Part shown: piece by piece, positions 1 to 10,432 of the stretch
Position numbering within the stretch: the first letter of the stretch is position 1
Layout: the number at the start of each line of letters is the position of its first letter
Source: Hermetia illucens
Lineage: Eukaryota > Arthropoda > Insecta > Diptera > Stratiomyidae
Reading direction: 5' to 3'
Length of the DNA stretch: 64,000 nucleotides
NCBI RefSeq assembly: GCF_905115235.1
Contig: NC_051850.1
Location: 25,855,010-25,919,009 of the forward strand
Notes under the pieces: generated by a model
Database searches by the model: none
What the model was told of the DNA's origin: nothing
The model's input: only the letters and a program-made list of their open reading frames with translations
Position numbers and translations under genes: made by a program

Positions 1-3000
1 GGATTATAGTGCCTCCTCGCATTCGAACGCACCTAACGCATCCCCTAATCCACTTCTTCACCCTCTGCTGCAACGCTGGAATGTAATATCTTTCTCGGAT
101 GATAGCCATTGTGAGTCCTGTTCCACAATGTTGGTGAAACTTATGAACATGTTGAATTATGAGGTCAGCTAGGTGACACTTCCCGAGAATTATAGGGTGT
201 TTCTGCTCAAACGGGATGAGCGCCTGCTCTAATCTTCCTCCCACTCGGAGAACCCCAGATACCTGATCGACAAAGGGGTTTAGCGTGGACAGCCAATGGT
301 TTTTCTCGATATTCAATCCCTTCTGAATTCTGAAAATTTGCCTCCCGAAGAGTAGTTTTTGTTGATACCTGACGACTGCCCACTCCGTTAGCGGAAGTTT
401 GCCTTTCCCTAGAGTTTTTGTGATTTTCCGGATGACCTCTTGAGCTTCTTTTATACTGGACGCCCCGTACAACAGATCATCCATATAGAACGCGTTCTTG
501 ATGATCCAGTTGACCTCCTCATCAGGAGCATTGTCGTCCGCCACCTGGTGAAGCGTTCGAATTGCTTGCCAGGGTGCACAGTCTAACCCGTAGGTCACCG
601 TTTTCAAGTAAAACTCTCTTATCGGTTCTTGAGGCTTCGCCCGCCAGAGAATCCTAAGCTTGATCTGATCCTCCGGTCTCAAAAGTATCTGCCGATACAT
701 CTTAGTAATGTCACTAGAGTATTCATACGCAAACCTGCGTATTCTAGTGACAATGTCGGAAATATGGTTTTGCAACTTTGGACCGGGATGGATCATCTCG
801 TTAAGGCTCACACCATTTGATGTTGGACTGGAAGCATTGAAGACATTCCGCAATTTCGTCGACGTGGCCTCTTGGCGAACCACGCTTAAATACGGGATAT
901 AATATACTTCGCCGCTAGTGTCAGATTGATGATCCTTTGGAACTTCAGCCATGTGGTCCAAATTAAAATATTCTTCCATAAACTCATCCGATTTGAGCTT
1001 GTGGTCTTTGTTTTTCAACCACCTTTTCTCCTGACCGAGATAGTGCTGCACAGCCTTGTGGTACGAGTTTCCTAGTTTAATATTATCTTGTCGCCACGGG
1101 GTCGGTACCACGTATCGGCCATCGTTCTCTCGGTAATGACCCTTTACGAATAGGTCCTCACAAATTTCGTCATCTATGCGACTAGATTCATCTCTACTTA
1201 GGGGCATATCCCAAAAAGCCCTTAAGTCCTGTTCCCATTCCTTGATAGTGACATGTGTTGAGGTGAACTTCGATACCGAGGATTCCGCCGGACCAGACAC
1301 AATCCATCCCAATTTCGTGTTCTGGAGCAGGAAACTATCTACGGTTTCTACTCCATTCACGAAAAGTTGTGGAAGGATACTAGACCCTAATAAAACTGGA
1401 ACGTGAGATGCATGTTCCATTACGGGATCCGCCAACTTCTTCCCTTGAAACAATGCCTTTACTTGCGGCGGTACTTGTGGAAGGGAACCTTTAGTTACCC
1501 GTCTGACTACTAACGCTTTAGTGCTGACCTCGGAACCATCGTCCAATTTAAGGGTGAGACACACAACCGCTGACACTTTCCCTGCTGACACACCACCTAC
1601 CCCTGAAATTTCGATGTTGGTCTTTTTCTTTTTTAACCGAAGTTTCTGTACTAGATCTTCGGTTATATAGCTGCTCTGACTACCTTGATCGATCAAACAC
1701 CGAACTGGAACGGCATGTCCTTCTCTTGCCTCTAGCTTAACGACAGCTGTTGGAAGAACGGTTCCGGACCATGACAATGCTGTCGAATTTTTGGCATGAT
1801 GAACAGCAGAAGTCGGGTTATCCCCTTTGCACGGATGCATGGCAGTAAGATGTTGCCCTTTGCATATTTCGCATTGGAGATTCTTGCGTTTATTGCACGC
1901 TTCCCCCCTGATATATTTGTGGGAGAGACAGTAAATGCAAACATGATAACGGCGGAGCAGTTTCTCCTTGTCGGTACTTTCAATTAATTGAGGACACTGG
2001 GCTGTGAAGTGCTTCCCCATACATAAGAAGCATTTAATCCAGTTTCTCTTTTCACCATCCGACTTGGAGACCAAGGCTATCTCCTTTTGGGTTTTTCTCT
2101 TATTCCCAAGATCCTCCGCCTTGGATATCCCACTTAGACCATCCCAACCGGGGGACATGACCACATATCTATTTTCTAGAAATTGGTCGATGTCGTTTAT
2201 CGTAACGGGCATTTTCGGATCTCGTAACGTTAAGTCGAATTCCCTCCGAGTTGTCATATCCATTTTCCTCGTCAGGACGAACGGAATGAATGGAATACCT
2301 TCATCTGCATTGAATCCTGCTTTCCGTAGGTTCTGAACTGCGGAACGCATGGTATCCAATGCTCTTCCCAGCGTTCTAGCCTCCCTTTGGTTTATCTGAG
2401 GTAAGTCAACTAACGCCTGAATTTCTTTTTCTATTAAGGCCCGACGATTACTGTACCTTCGGTCAAGAAGAACCCATGCTTGTTGGTAATTCTCTCCGTA
2501 TATCCCTAAATGGTCGATTACACGTTTTGCATCGCCTCTTAACTTGCTCTGAAGCATCATTAAGCGCTCCGCAAAACCGATTTCAGAACCATCGTATACA
2601 GAGTTAAAGAGGCTTTTGAATGGTTCGTATTGACTGATGTCCCCACTGAATATTGGAATATCTGGGATGGGTGGGGCGGGTCTAAAACGATATCCTGAGT
2701 TCCAAGGGGAAAAATGGCTCGAAGGACCAAAATGGTTTGGCCGGGTCTGGCTGGGATCCAAGAAGGATTCTGAGCGGTTTGGTCCAGGAGTCCGCAAATA
2801 TTCTGGGCGGGGCTGACTAGGATCTAATAAATAGTCCGGTCGTAGATGGGTGGGGAAGGGCCCAAGATTAGATGTACGCGGTTCGTCTCTCCACGTTGGA
2901 TAATTTTGTTTATCCTTATCACAGGCCCCCCATGCCCCTCCAAATGCAACTTCACATCTGCTTGAACTCCTGGGCAGATCCCTAGCTGTCGCTTCACCTT

Positions 3001-3525
3001 GGAGTCTGTCGTTGACGTCTATGCCCAAGTCTCGTTCTAATAACCCTGTTTCAACTTGTCTTGGGACGGCCCCCCTACTCGAACTTCCTTCACCGGGATC
3101 TACATAATTTTGAGTCACTGGCGGGAGCTTAGGGACTTGTTCCCTAACTGACCCCAAAGATAACGGGTCGACCTCTGTTTGTCTCTCCTCAGGGATAAGA
3201 GAGGGATGAACTCTCTCAACGAACTCCTTTGTTTTCAAATAAACTGATTGCATGAGTCCCAGCTTATTCTCTCGAAAATATATTAAATCTGCCGAGGGAT
3301 TCAATAATAGAAGCCGTTTATGTTCTGCAATGAACTCTAAATAGATCTGCCGGACCTCACTCCACGCGGTTTCAAAGCGTTCCTTAGTTCGCTTTTCCTG
3401 CCGCAGTTTGCATAGCGTCTCGCGAACCTCTTCAACTTTCAAAACCCGCTTTTGCTGAGCTTCAATGATCTCCTGGATCTCCATTTTTGGTTCTATTTCA
3501 ACTGGTTGTCACTTAATTGAATTAA
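1..3525 (-). mobile_element. BEL/Pao-type LTR retrotransposon relic, running off the left edge
   Basis: Reading the minus strand from about 3483 downward, the parts follow in BEL/Pao order: a gag region (about 3483-2300), cysteine/histidine zinc-knuckle sequence near 2040-1850, an aspartic protease with a DQGSQ-type active site near 1700, a reverse transcriptase with FNAS and YMDD motifs between about 1150 and 470, and the zinc-binding start of an integrase in the first 300 bases. DQGSQ and YMDD in this arrangement are typical of the BEL/Pao superfamily. The copy is incomplete in this window and is broken (at least one break). Its coding sequence is much easier to read than the Gypsy relics elsewhere here, so it is probably younger. 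Assignment to superfamily is fairly sure; the family within it is not known. Confidence 0.8.
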
Positions 3526-3571
3526 ATATTTCCGTTTGGTACGGACAGTGTATATGAACGACACACAAAAT

Positions 3572-4080
3572 ACGTGGGAGGCGCAACACTATAAGGATCT
3601 TTCCAACAATAATAAAAATACACACCAACGATGTTAGAGTGTCGTTTGAGAAACGTGGGAGGCGCAACACTATAAGGACTTTGCCTTGGGTTTGAACGCG
3701 CCCACGGATCAACAACACCACAAAAATTCACACCAACGATGATAGAGTGTCGTTAGAGAAACGTGGGAGGCGCAACACTAAAAGGACTTTGCCTTGGGTT
3801 TGAACGCGCCCACGGATCAACAACACCACAAAAATTCACACCAACGATGTTAGAGTGTCGTTCGAGAAACGTGGGAGGCGCAACGCTATAAGGACTTTGC
3901 CTTGGGTCTGAACGCGCCCACGGATCAACAACACCACAAAAATTCACACTAACGATGATAGAATGTCGTTAGAGAAACGTGGGAGGCGCAACGCTATAAG
4001 GAACTTTGCCTTGGGTTTGAACGCGCCCACGGATCAACAACACAAAAAACAATGCACACCAACGTTGACGTTCAAGTAGT
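3572..4080. repeat. Tandem array of a 108-base unit, five copies
   Basis: The block beginning acgtgggaggcgcaac recurs at 3572, 3653, 3761, 3869 and 3977. The first spacing is 81 bases and the next three are exactly 108. Each full unit also holds the string gaacgcgcccacggatcaac and ends in a gtgtcgtt element. The array lies just behind the gag start of the BEL/Pao relic on its 5' side, so it is probably part of that element's leader or LTR. Because 108 is divisible by three, open frames pass through it and give repeated peptides on the minus strand, but nothing suggests these are translated. Confidence 0.9.
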
Positions 4081-4189
4081 GTTTTATGTTGTGTAAACGA
4101 AACACAATCACTATAATTTCCCGCACTTTATATATATTTTTTCACAAGAGAAATTATTTTTATAATAGTAATTTTTATTTAAAAACTTA

Positions 4190-6521
4190 CTTTGGATCGT
4201 TATCCGGCTCGACGGACCAGCTACGGATACCTACGGATAGGGATACCAATGATAACGGACTGCGGATTATTCAGTTAGCAATATCGTACGAAATGGCTAT
4301 TGGAAGTGCCTGGTTTGCGCGGAAAGCGGTCCACAAACATTCGTGAGAATCTCCAGACGAGACAATTTTTACCCAAATTGACCACTTGCTAATTGAACGC
4401 CGCCACCTCTCAGCCTTGATGAATATCAGAACATATAGGAGAGTCAATATAGACTCGGATGACTATCTCGTTGGCAGAGTGGTCCGGGCTAGAATTACAA
4501 CACCACCTATACTTCTGACAATCAGATAAGAGTGAATACTGAAGTCATTCACAATACAGCCCTCCGTAACACCTGTAAGGGGAAATGAATGCCGCAATAA
4601 CCGCAGTCAACAGACACCCTGTCCATCAACAAACGATCTTCACAATCACCTGAAAAACGTTATCATTGATACAGCCACAACGGCTGGGTCGACGATGAAT
4701 GTAACAACGGAAGAATATTGCATACCAAGTAATACCGCATTTTCAAAGAAGGCGGGCACGCGTAGAGACCAATGACGAACTCCGCCGAGCGGAAAAGCGA
4801 TTTCACAGAGGGAAAAAGGAAGCCTGGGAGAACCAACGAGTCTGTGAACTCAAGAAGTACAGGGAGCAACGCACCAGCCGAGAAAGTTTACAAGTCAACA
4901 GGATGAAGCATTATACACTTCGTTGCTCATCCTGGCGAGACAAAGAGGAAAGTCTGATTTCCGACAGAATGAATATATTGGAGTGATAGGTTCAGTATTT
5001 TAATGAACTGTTCAGCAACCAGAATATCGACAAGTTAGAGGTCCCGCCATCTGAAGACAATGGACAAATGCTGCCACCATCAAACATGGAAAGAACAGCC
5101 CGTGTAATTCATCGGCTTAAAAACCATAAATCACCATGAGCCGATAGAATTACAGTTCAATTGATTAAATATAAAGGCGACCAAATACACCAAGCCGTTC
5201 ACCAACTAGTGCTCAAGGTGTAGGACAGCCAGTCTATACCTTACGATTGGCAACGAAGGAATGCCTGTCCCATATATAAAAAGGGAGATATCAAGCAGTG
5301 CAACAATTATAAAGGTACCACGTTGCTGAGTAATATCTATAAGATATTCTCCACTATCTTGCAAGGTCGGATCTCCCCATGCACACCGAACATCATCGGT
5401 TCATACCAAAGAGGCTTCACTCCTGACAAATCGGCAAAAGATCAGATTTTCTCTCTCTGCGCCAAGCGATGGAGAAATATGGACATCAGTTTCATTATCT
5501 TTTCATTGATTTTAAGGTCGCCTATGATAGTGTAGCCAGGGTAAAACTGTACACGGCCACAAGAGAATTTATCCCGACGAAATTGGTAAGACTGACTGAC
5601 TGACCCTGACCAATGTGCGAGACCAGATAAAAGTAGCAGGATCACTCTCGAGACCATTGAACATCAACAACGGTCTAAAGGTATGCCCCACCATACGTTC
5701 TCTTTAACCTAACCCTGGAAAAGGTAGTCCGCGATCCAGATGTTAATGCAACAGGCACCATCCTCCATCCGACTGCTGAGCTACGATGACTGTATTAACA
5801 TCCCGAGGTATACAGTTTACCTTTATCCAAATCGAGAAGGCCATACGAGATATTGGACTGCACATTAATGAATCACAATTGCACGGTGAAATGAGAAAAA
5901 TAAAGGTGCGAGACTACAACCTTGAGACCGTGGATAATTTATCCTATCTAGTGGCGAAAATCACAACCGATGCCGATGAAATTCGCGTACGGTTGTTCGC
6001 TGCCGACAGAGTCCATTTCAGCTTACATAAACTGTTTCCCTCGTAACGTCTCACCATAGAATCAAAGCTCTTACTGTAAAAGACTATGATCTTGTCAGTC
6101 CTTATGTATTCTTCGGAGACTTGGGTTCTTAGCCAAGAAAGAAGAAACATCCGAAGAATTTTTGGCCCCTACATGAGGATGGACGATTCCGTAGGATACT
6201 TAACAACGAAATTTATGCGCGATACCACGACCGTCTGGTTATGGATAAAATCTGGTCAATAGGTTGCGGTATGCGGATCACCTAATCAGTACGGATGAGG
6301 ATGATCCAGGCCGGAAAGTCAATAAGGGCAATTTCTATGGTAGAGAAAGGAGACGAGGCAGACCCTGCTTCAGATGGAGCGACGGCGTAGGTCAGGACGC
6401 CAGACAGCTTTTAGGGATATCGAATTGGTAGGCCTCTGCGCAAAGTCGGGGACTTCCTTATTAAGGCAAACCTGGACCGAATACCAGTTGTTGCGCTATT
6501 GATGATGATGATGATGATGAC
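4190..6521 (+). mobile_element. RTE-like LINE, family alpha, copy A (degenerate)
   Basis: Translated pieces in order match an endonuclease (DTNDNGLRIIQL, then HKHS and IDHLLIERRH near 4210-4410), a linker, and a reverse transcriptase (LLSNIYKIFSTILQGRI, FIDFKVAYDSVA near 5330-5540). A C-terminal segment follows with the YLVAKITTD and SSETWVL motifs near 5930-6130. The copy ends in a run of GAT triplets (6501-6521), the short-repeat tail expected of RTE-type elements. The frame is broken by many stops and shifts, so it is an old pseudocopy. It lacks the first half of the endonuclease and is therefore truncated at the 5' end. Copies B, C, E, F and G of the same family occur further on, all on the + strand. 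Confidence 0.8.
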
Positions 6522-6523
6522 TA

Positions 6524-7235
6524 TAAAATGTAGGAAGATGAGACAATCGTTTGATGAACCATGTATTCATAAGTGCAAGGTCATGGGCGTCCCTAAAATC
6601 GATTATACGCTCGCATCCTCATTGCGCGCTCCAAACCCCTTTCCCCAATGGCACCTGAGGGGAAAGGGGTTTGGAGAAGGTATCTTTCTCGGCATCAGGT
6701 CAACCTGTGGTGCGTACGCGGTGAAGAAGTGAATAGTGCGATCAGCTGATGTAATGATGAGCTTCATCAACCGATCATCAAATCGTTCGACTTCTTTAAT
6801 GGCATCACGGAAACCCTCCGAGATGGCAATGCCAGCACCATAGTGAGTGTGTGGGCTACCAAAATAAAGAAGTTTATAGCCATTTTAATCACGTTCGCGT
6901 TCAATGTCGCAGGTTGTGGCACCAGACCATCGGGTTTCTTGCTAAGCGCAGATATCACTGCGCCTTTTCCGAAGGGCTCTTGCGAGAGTCTCGGTTCTTC
7001 CAGTTAGGGTGCCAACATTTAGTGTGCTGACACATATTTGTTTTGCTCGGACTAACTTACTTACGTCCTGATGCCGTCTATGAGTCAAGAACCCTTGCCC
7101 ATTTCTCGACAGGACCAGGGCCCGTCCTGCCGCATTTATCCGAGACTTATTACTCGATCCGATCATCTTGTTTCTAACGACATTGCATTTTCTTGGTCGG
7201 CCTGTCGCGGGACATGTCACCAAGAGAAATCAAGT
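6524..7235 (-). mobile_element. 5' end of an RTE-like LINE, endonuclease region, minus strand
   Basis: On the minus strand from 7230 downward there is a readable start of an apurinic-type endonuclease: STLNVGTLTGRTETLA near 7020, then YFGSPHTHYGAGIAISEG and FTAYAPQ around 6870-6700, then WGKGFGARNED and FRDAHDLALMNTWF from about 6645 to 6550. These are the usual N-terminal blocks of RTE-clade endonucleases. The middle of the domain is missing at the point where a hairpin sits (6629-6676). It is a 5' fragment with no reverse transcriptase following it, facing the 3' tail of copy A. It probably belongs to the family called beta here (see 36870-37790), but the overlap needed to prove that is absent. 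Confidence 0.7.
6629..6676. repeat. Perfect 18-base inverted repeat with 12-base loop
   Basis: The arms ctccaaacccctttcccc (6629-6646) and ggggaaaggggtttggag (6659-6676) are exact reverse complements around aatggcacctga. The left arm, read on the minus strand, is the endonuclease's own coding sequence (GKGFG). The right arm is an inverted copy lying where part of the domain has been lost. Confidence 0.95.
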
Positions 7236-7650
7236 AGGATTTAGCATAGTGGGATAACTCCAACTATAATTTATTTATCACTTTCCCTGATCCCAGCATT
7301 TAGTTTTGGTTTACTGAGGATAGTACAAAGTACGTTGCCTCAAACCCTCCTCCTCTACCTAGGTTTGGGACCAGCAAGCTATGTTAAGAGCATGACGGAA
7401 TTTGCTAATTGTCTACAAGGCATTCAGGATAGCGCACTATTTGTTCTAGAAAAGGAGGTTCAACGCACCGCCGACTTCCAAAAGGTGACCAAAAGTGACC
7501 AAGCTGTATGGAAGATGGCAGGGATGAACAGATAATTTCGAAAGGCTTGACTAGATACACCCTGCGTGTATTGGGAAACGGTTCGACCGAAGACATTGAA
7601 AATTCAATTACAACCTAACACAATTCTTTATGGGGGACTGCGATTATAAG
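7236..7650. other. No recognisable feature
   Basis: Short unconnected frames only. No motif or repeat was recognised between the endonuclease fragment and the next LINE piece. Confidence 0.5.
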
Positions 7651-7654
7651 AACC

Positions 7655-8045
7655 ATTTACGGTTCTCTGGATTGGATAAGTCCCACAATTGTCCCGGAGG
7701 CTCGTCCGAGCACGCGAAGCACATTATATACCGTTGTGTAAGATCCACATAGGGCAGAAGGAGATTGAACGATGGCACCGTAGACATCAGACCCCACAAC
7801 CTCTCAAAGGAGATTCTGACGCCAGAGACGATCCAACAGAAAATCCAGGAACTGGAGGGTGAATGTATGATTTTAACGTGCTAATGTAGATTCTCCTCGA
7901 TGAAGTTATACGTAACGATGGGTCCATGGAAGTCTGAGCTGAAGAGTTGGAAAGTTTTAGGAGGTAGGAATCATACACATAAATTCAGGATTTTCGCCCC
8001 TAACCATAAAGGAAACTTACCTCTCCTAAAATACTACTAAATTTT
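7655..8045 (+). mobile_element. 3' end of an R1/Jockey-group LINE
   Basis: The + strand reads CPGGSSEHAKHIIYRC (about 7693-7742), the CCHC-like cysteine/histidine motif that follows the reverse transcriptase in R1-group LINEs. It is followed by LTPETIQQKIQELEGE, like the usual closing segment of that clade, and by a short A-rich tail. Only about 130 codons remain, with frameshifts, so this is a strongly 5'-truncated old copy. Clade assignment rests on this short stretch. Confidence 0.55.
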
Positions 8046-8665
8046 GATATCAAAATAAATAAATAGAAAGAGAAATTCTTGTAGCACTTAAGGCTTACAA
8101 GTTTTTCCAAATTGGGTAACTTATTTCCAACTTCTTAATTCTTTTCATCCATTAAAGCCATCCAGATCACTAGCTTCTCCAATAAAACTTTTTCTTAAAC
8201 CTCCGGTCCAGGTAGCTGACCGCCCCAAAACCAGTCAGATGATGTTCCTATAATAAATAATCAATGAATCCAATACAAAATAAAATTAATACTCCAAAAT
8301 ATTTATGTTTTCTCATAATCGTTTTTAAGACAGGTAAACTTGTTCTGCAATAATCGCAACACTCTTGAGTGCTAATCTCTGATCTGATCAACAGGTGAAC
8401 GACTCGATTGACTCTTTTGCCCAAATTAAGCTTAATGACTGGTGCATGCCGAACATTACTTGCATATTTGATCCTTAGACGTGCTTTTTGTTAGCTCAAG
8501 GAAATTATCAATGAAAAAGAGACAAAAGCTTATTGAATTGTGGGTATTCAGACCACGGTGACTTGCAGATTTCACAGATAAGATTAGTTACGTTTTTTGC
8601 GGTTGGTACTATCAATTAGCTTTACAGTTGTTGCAATTAGGGTAATTAGTCTTTCATTACTTACT
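8046..8665. other. Intergenic, AT-rich, nothing recognised
   Basis: AT-rich sequence with many stops in every frame. No gene or repeat was recognised. Confidence 0.5.
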
Positions 8666-8750
8666 AAAGCATCCCCATATCATCAAAATCAGAATCGACT
8701 GTAAGCAAAAAGTTAAAAGGAACCTTGACATCCACTGAATCTTCCAACGT

Positions 8751-8807
8751 CTTTCAATTGAGGACTCAGACGTTATAGATCAGACGTCTGAATCCTCAAT
8801 TGAAAAG
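8751..8807. repeat. Inverted repeat, 23-base arms, 10-base loop
   Basis: The left arm 8751-8773 and right arm 8784-8807 are complementary apart from one mismatch and one extra A. The loop is tatagatcag. The right arm begins with an internal acgtct palindrome. The corresponding positions upstream of genes 2 and 3 lack the second arm. Confidence 0.9.
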
Positions 8808-8811
8808 ATAT

Positions 8812-8829
8812 CATTGTATATATACAATG
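8812..8829. repeat. Perfect 18-base palindrome
   Basis: cattgtatatatacaatg is its own reverse complement. It lies four bases after the 23-base hairpin and about 260 bases before the TATA box of gene 1. Upstream of genes 2 and 3 the same place reads cattgtaaatatgcaaatt and cgttgtaaatatgcaaatt, so the palindrome is specific to gene 1. Confidence 0.9.
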
Positions 8830-9169
8830 CAACGTGAGCTGCATTTTACGTGTCATTAACTCCTTTCGCTTTCAATGTGATATTTTACTCCAACAACAGA
8901 AGAGAATGTTGGAAAAAAAATATCTTGAGTCCTCATTTCGTTTACTGATAAATGAGCGCCTTCCATTCGATTGGGGAAAATCCGTTCAGTTTTGTTTTAC
9001 ATATTTAGTGCAAGCGCAACAAAAGATTCTTGTATTTTACTTTATCCCTAATTTATTGCAAACATCCCGAGTTTGGCCTCCCAAAATTTGTATAAATACC
9101 AAGCCCGTTGCACCAAACTGCATCACTCAGGTTTGATTCATTCAAAGAGTTCACATCAAATTAAATAAA

Positions 9170-9558
9170 ATGGTGAGTCATCTTCCAATTTATCTAAATC
9201 CTAAAAACTCACAATTTATAAATCCTTACAGAAATTCATCGTAGTTGCTTTAGCTTTAATTGGTGCTGCAGTTGCCCTTCCACCACCAGGACATATTGGT
9301 CTAATTCAAGTGGCTCCAGCCCATGGAGGACTTCTTCACGGAAGTACATTGGGTCATGCTCCGGCTGCAGTAGTTATTGCACCGGCGCATGGAGCCATAA
9401 ATCCCCATCATGGAGCTGCAATTGGATCAGCTTACCACGCCGGATACCAACATGGTCTGACTTCCAGCCATAACCTAGCAAGTCATGGTGCTATTCTTCC
9501 CGTGCATGGGGGACATCACGGTGTTTTGCCAGCGATTCCAACCCATCATGGGAAGTAA
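9170..9558 (+). CDS. Small secreted His/Gly/Pro-rich protein, gene 1 (two exons)
   Basis: The start codon (9170-9172) is followed at once by a splice donor (GTGAGT). The intron is 9173-9231 (59 bases, ending TTACAG), and exon 2 runs 9232-9558, giving 109 residues. This start was chosen because reading through the intron meets a stop, while splicing joins ATG to AAATTC and makes a clean signal peptide (MKFIVVALALIGAAVA, residues 1-16) before LPPPGH. The mature part has 16 histidines in 93 residues, repeats of APAHG, an INPHHGAAIG block and the core SAYHAGYQHGLTSSHN. There are no cysteines and no chitin-binding R&R consensus that I can see. The 3' side has ATTAAA at 9614-9619. It is a member of a four-gene family in this window. 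A cuticle or other extracellular-matrix role is likely from composition and neighbours, but no function is established. Confidence 0.88.
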
Positions 9559-9639
9559 AGTACGGAAACCTGTAAGGATTGTTTCACCAGTGTAAGCAAT
9601 GAATGACGGCTTAATTAAAATAATGGAATAATTTCAAAA

Positions 9640-10430
9640 GCAAAAAATGTCTTTTACTATTCAAGAAGAAAATTGTCTTATTTATTTCGAAACTTTTGGA
9701 ATTTTCCCAATGCTGGGTGCACAAAACTCAATTCTTGAAAAGTAAAACATCCAGGAAAGGAAGTCACTAATGTCAGGTCGATTGCTCGACTTATGTCAAG
9801 TCATTAATCGTCGACACTTTTATAAGCTCCTTCTTTCTGTGAATATATCGGCTACTACATCCAAAAACGATATTTAACATCAACCGGCTGTCTCTTGAAT
9901 AACCTTCTATCCAGTGGAGTGGACACTTATGTAACCGTGGAAGTAGCTTTGTACGAAGGATGGATCTGCCAAACATCTATAATGGTAGCCAGGTGGCCTA
10001 GTGGGCCCACCTTCATAAAGTTCGACTTCTCCACGTTGCTTTGTTCCGAAAATAATACCCAAATCGTCGTAGACCGTCGATAATATCCTGGTCCAAATTA
10101 TATCACTTTCTATAGTAGAGAATATAGCACCAAACCCTGCAGAATTTCGGATATGACGATATACTCCTTAGGTTCCTCACTCGGAATAGATTGTGCCTCC
10201 TAAAATGTAACTATCACCATCTAAATTGGATAGTTCCCTTCCCTCCAACATATTCCTCGGATGTTGGGAGGAGCCTGCTCATGTTGCCGAGCCTGGTCTT
10301 TATTCAATGGTATATCCGCAGCAAGCTTCTTTATGGTCGATTCTTTTCGAAATTTCATGAAATTCCTTCTCAGTTTATGCGCAGATAATAAAGAGCTACA
10401 AGGCAACTCTAGGTGAAGATGCTTACAAAG
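9640..10430. other. No recognisable feature
   Basis: Several short frames, none with recognisable motifs. Scattered LINE-like codons near the right end may be the decayed front of copy B. Confidence 0.4.
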
Positions 10431-10432
10431 GA

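Larger units (their letters stand above)
8670..9130 (+). promoter_or_regulatory. Promoter region of secreted-protein gene 1
   Basis: A TATA box (tataaata, 9091-9098) lies about 30 bases before the start-site-like string gcatcactcagg (9120-9131). From about 8670 the sequence aligns by eye with the regions upstream of genes 2 and 3, including the blocks gcattttacgtgtcattaac and tcgctttca near 8840-8872, a TATCTTGA string near 8920 and ttattgcaaacatccngantttgg before the TATA box. Shared sequence outside the coding region fits either recent duplication or conserved control elements; this cannot be decided here. Confidence 0.75.

Noticed and set aside
3522-3947. Repeated peptide frames (NFCGVVDPWARS units) on the minus strand
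   Set aside because: They arise because the 108-base tandem unit is a multiple of three; no start context, signal or known motif supports a protein.
3572-4080. CRISPR-like array
   Set aside because: The repeats are contiguous long units without unique spacers, and the window is eukaryotic.
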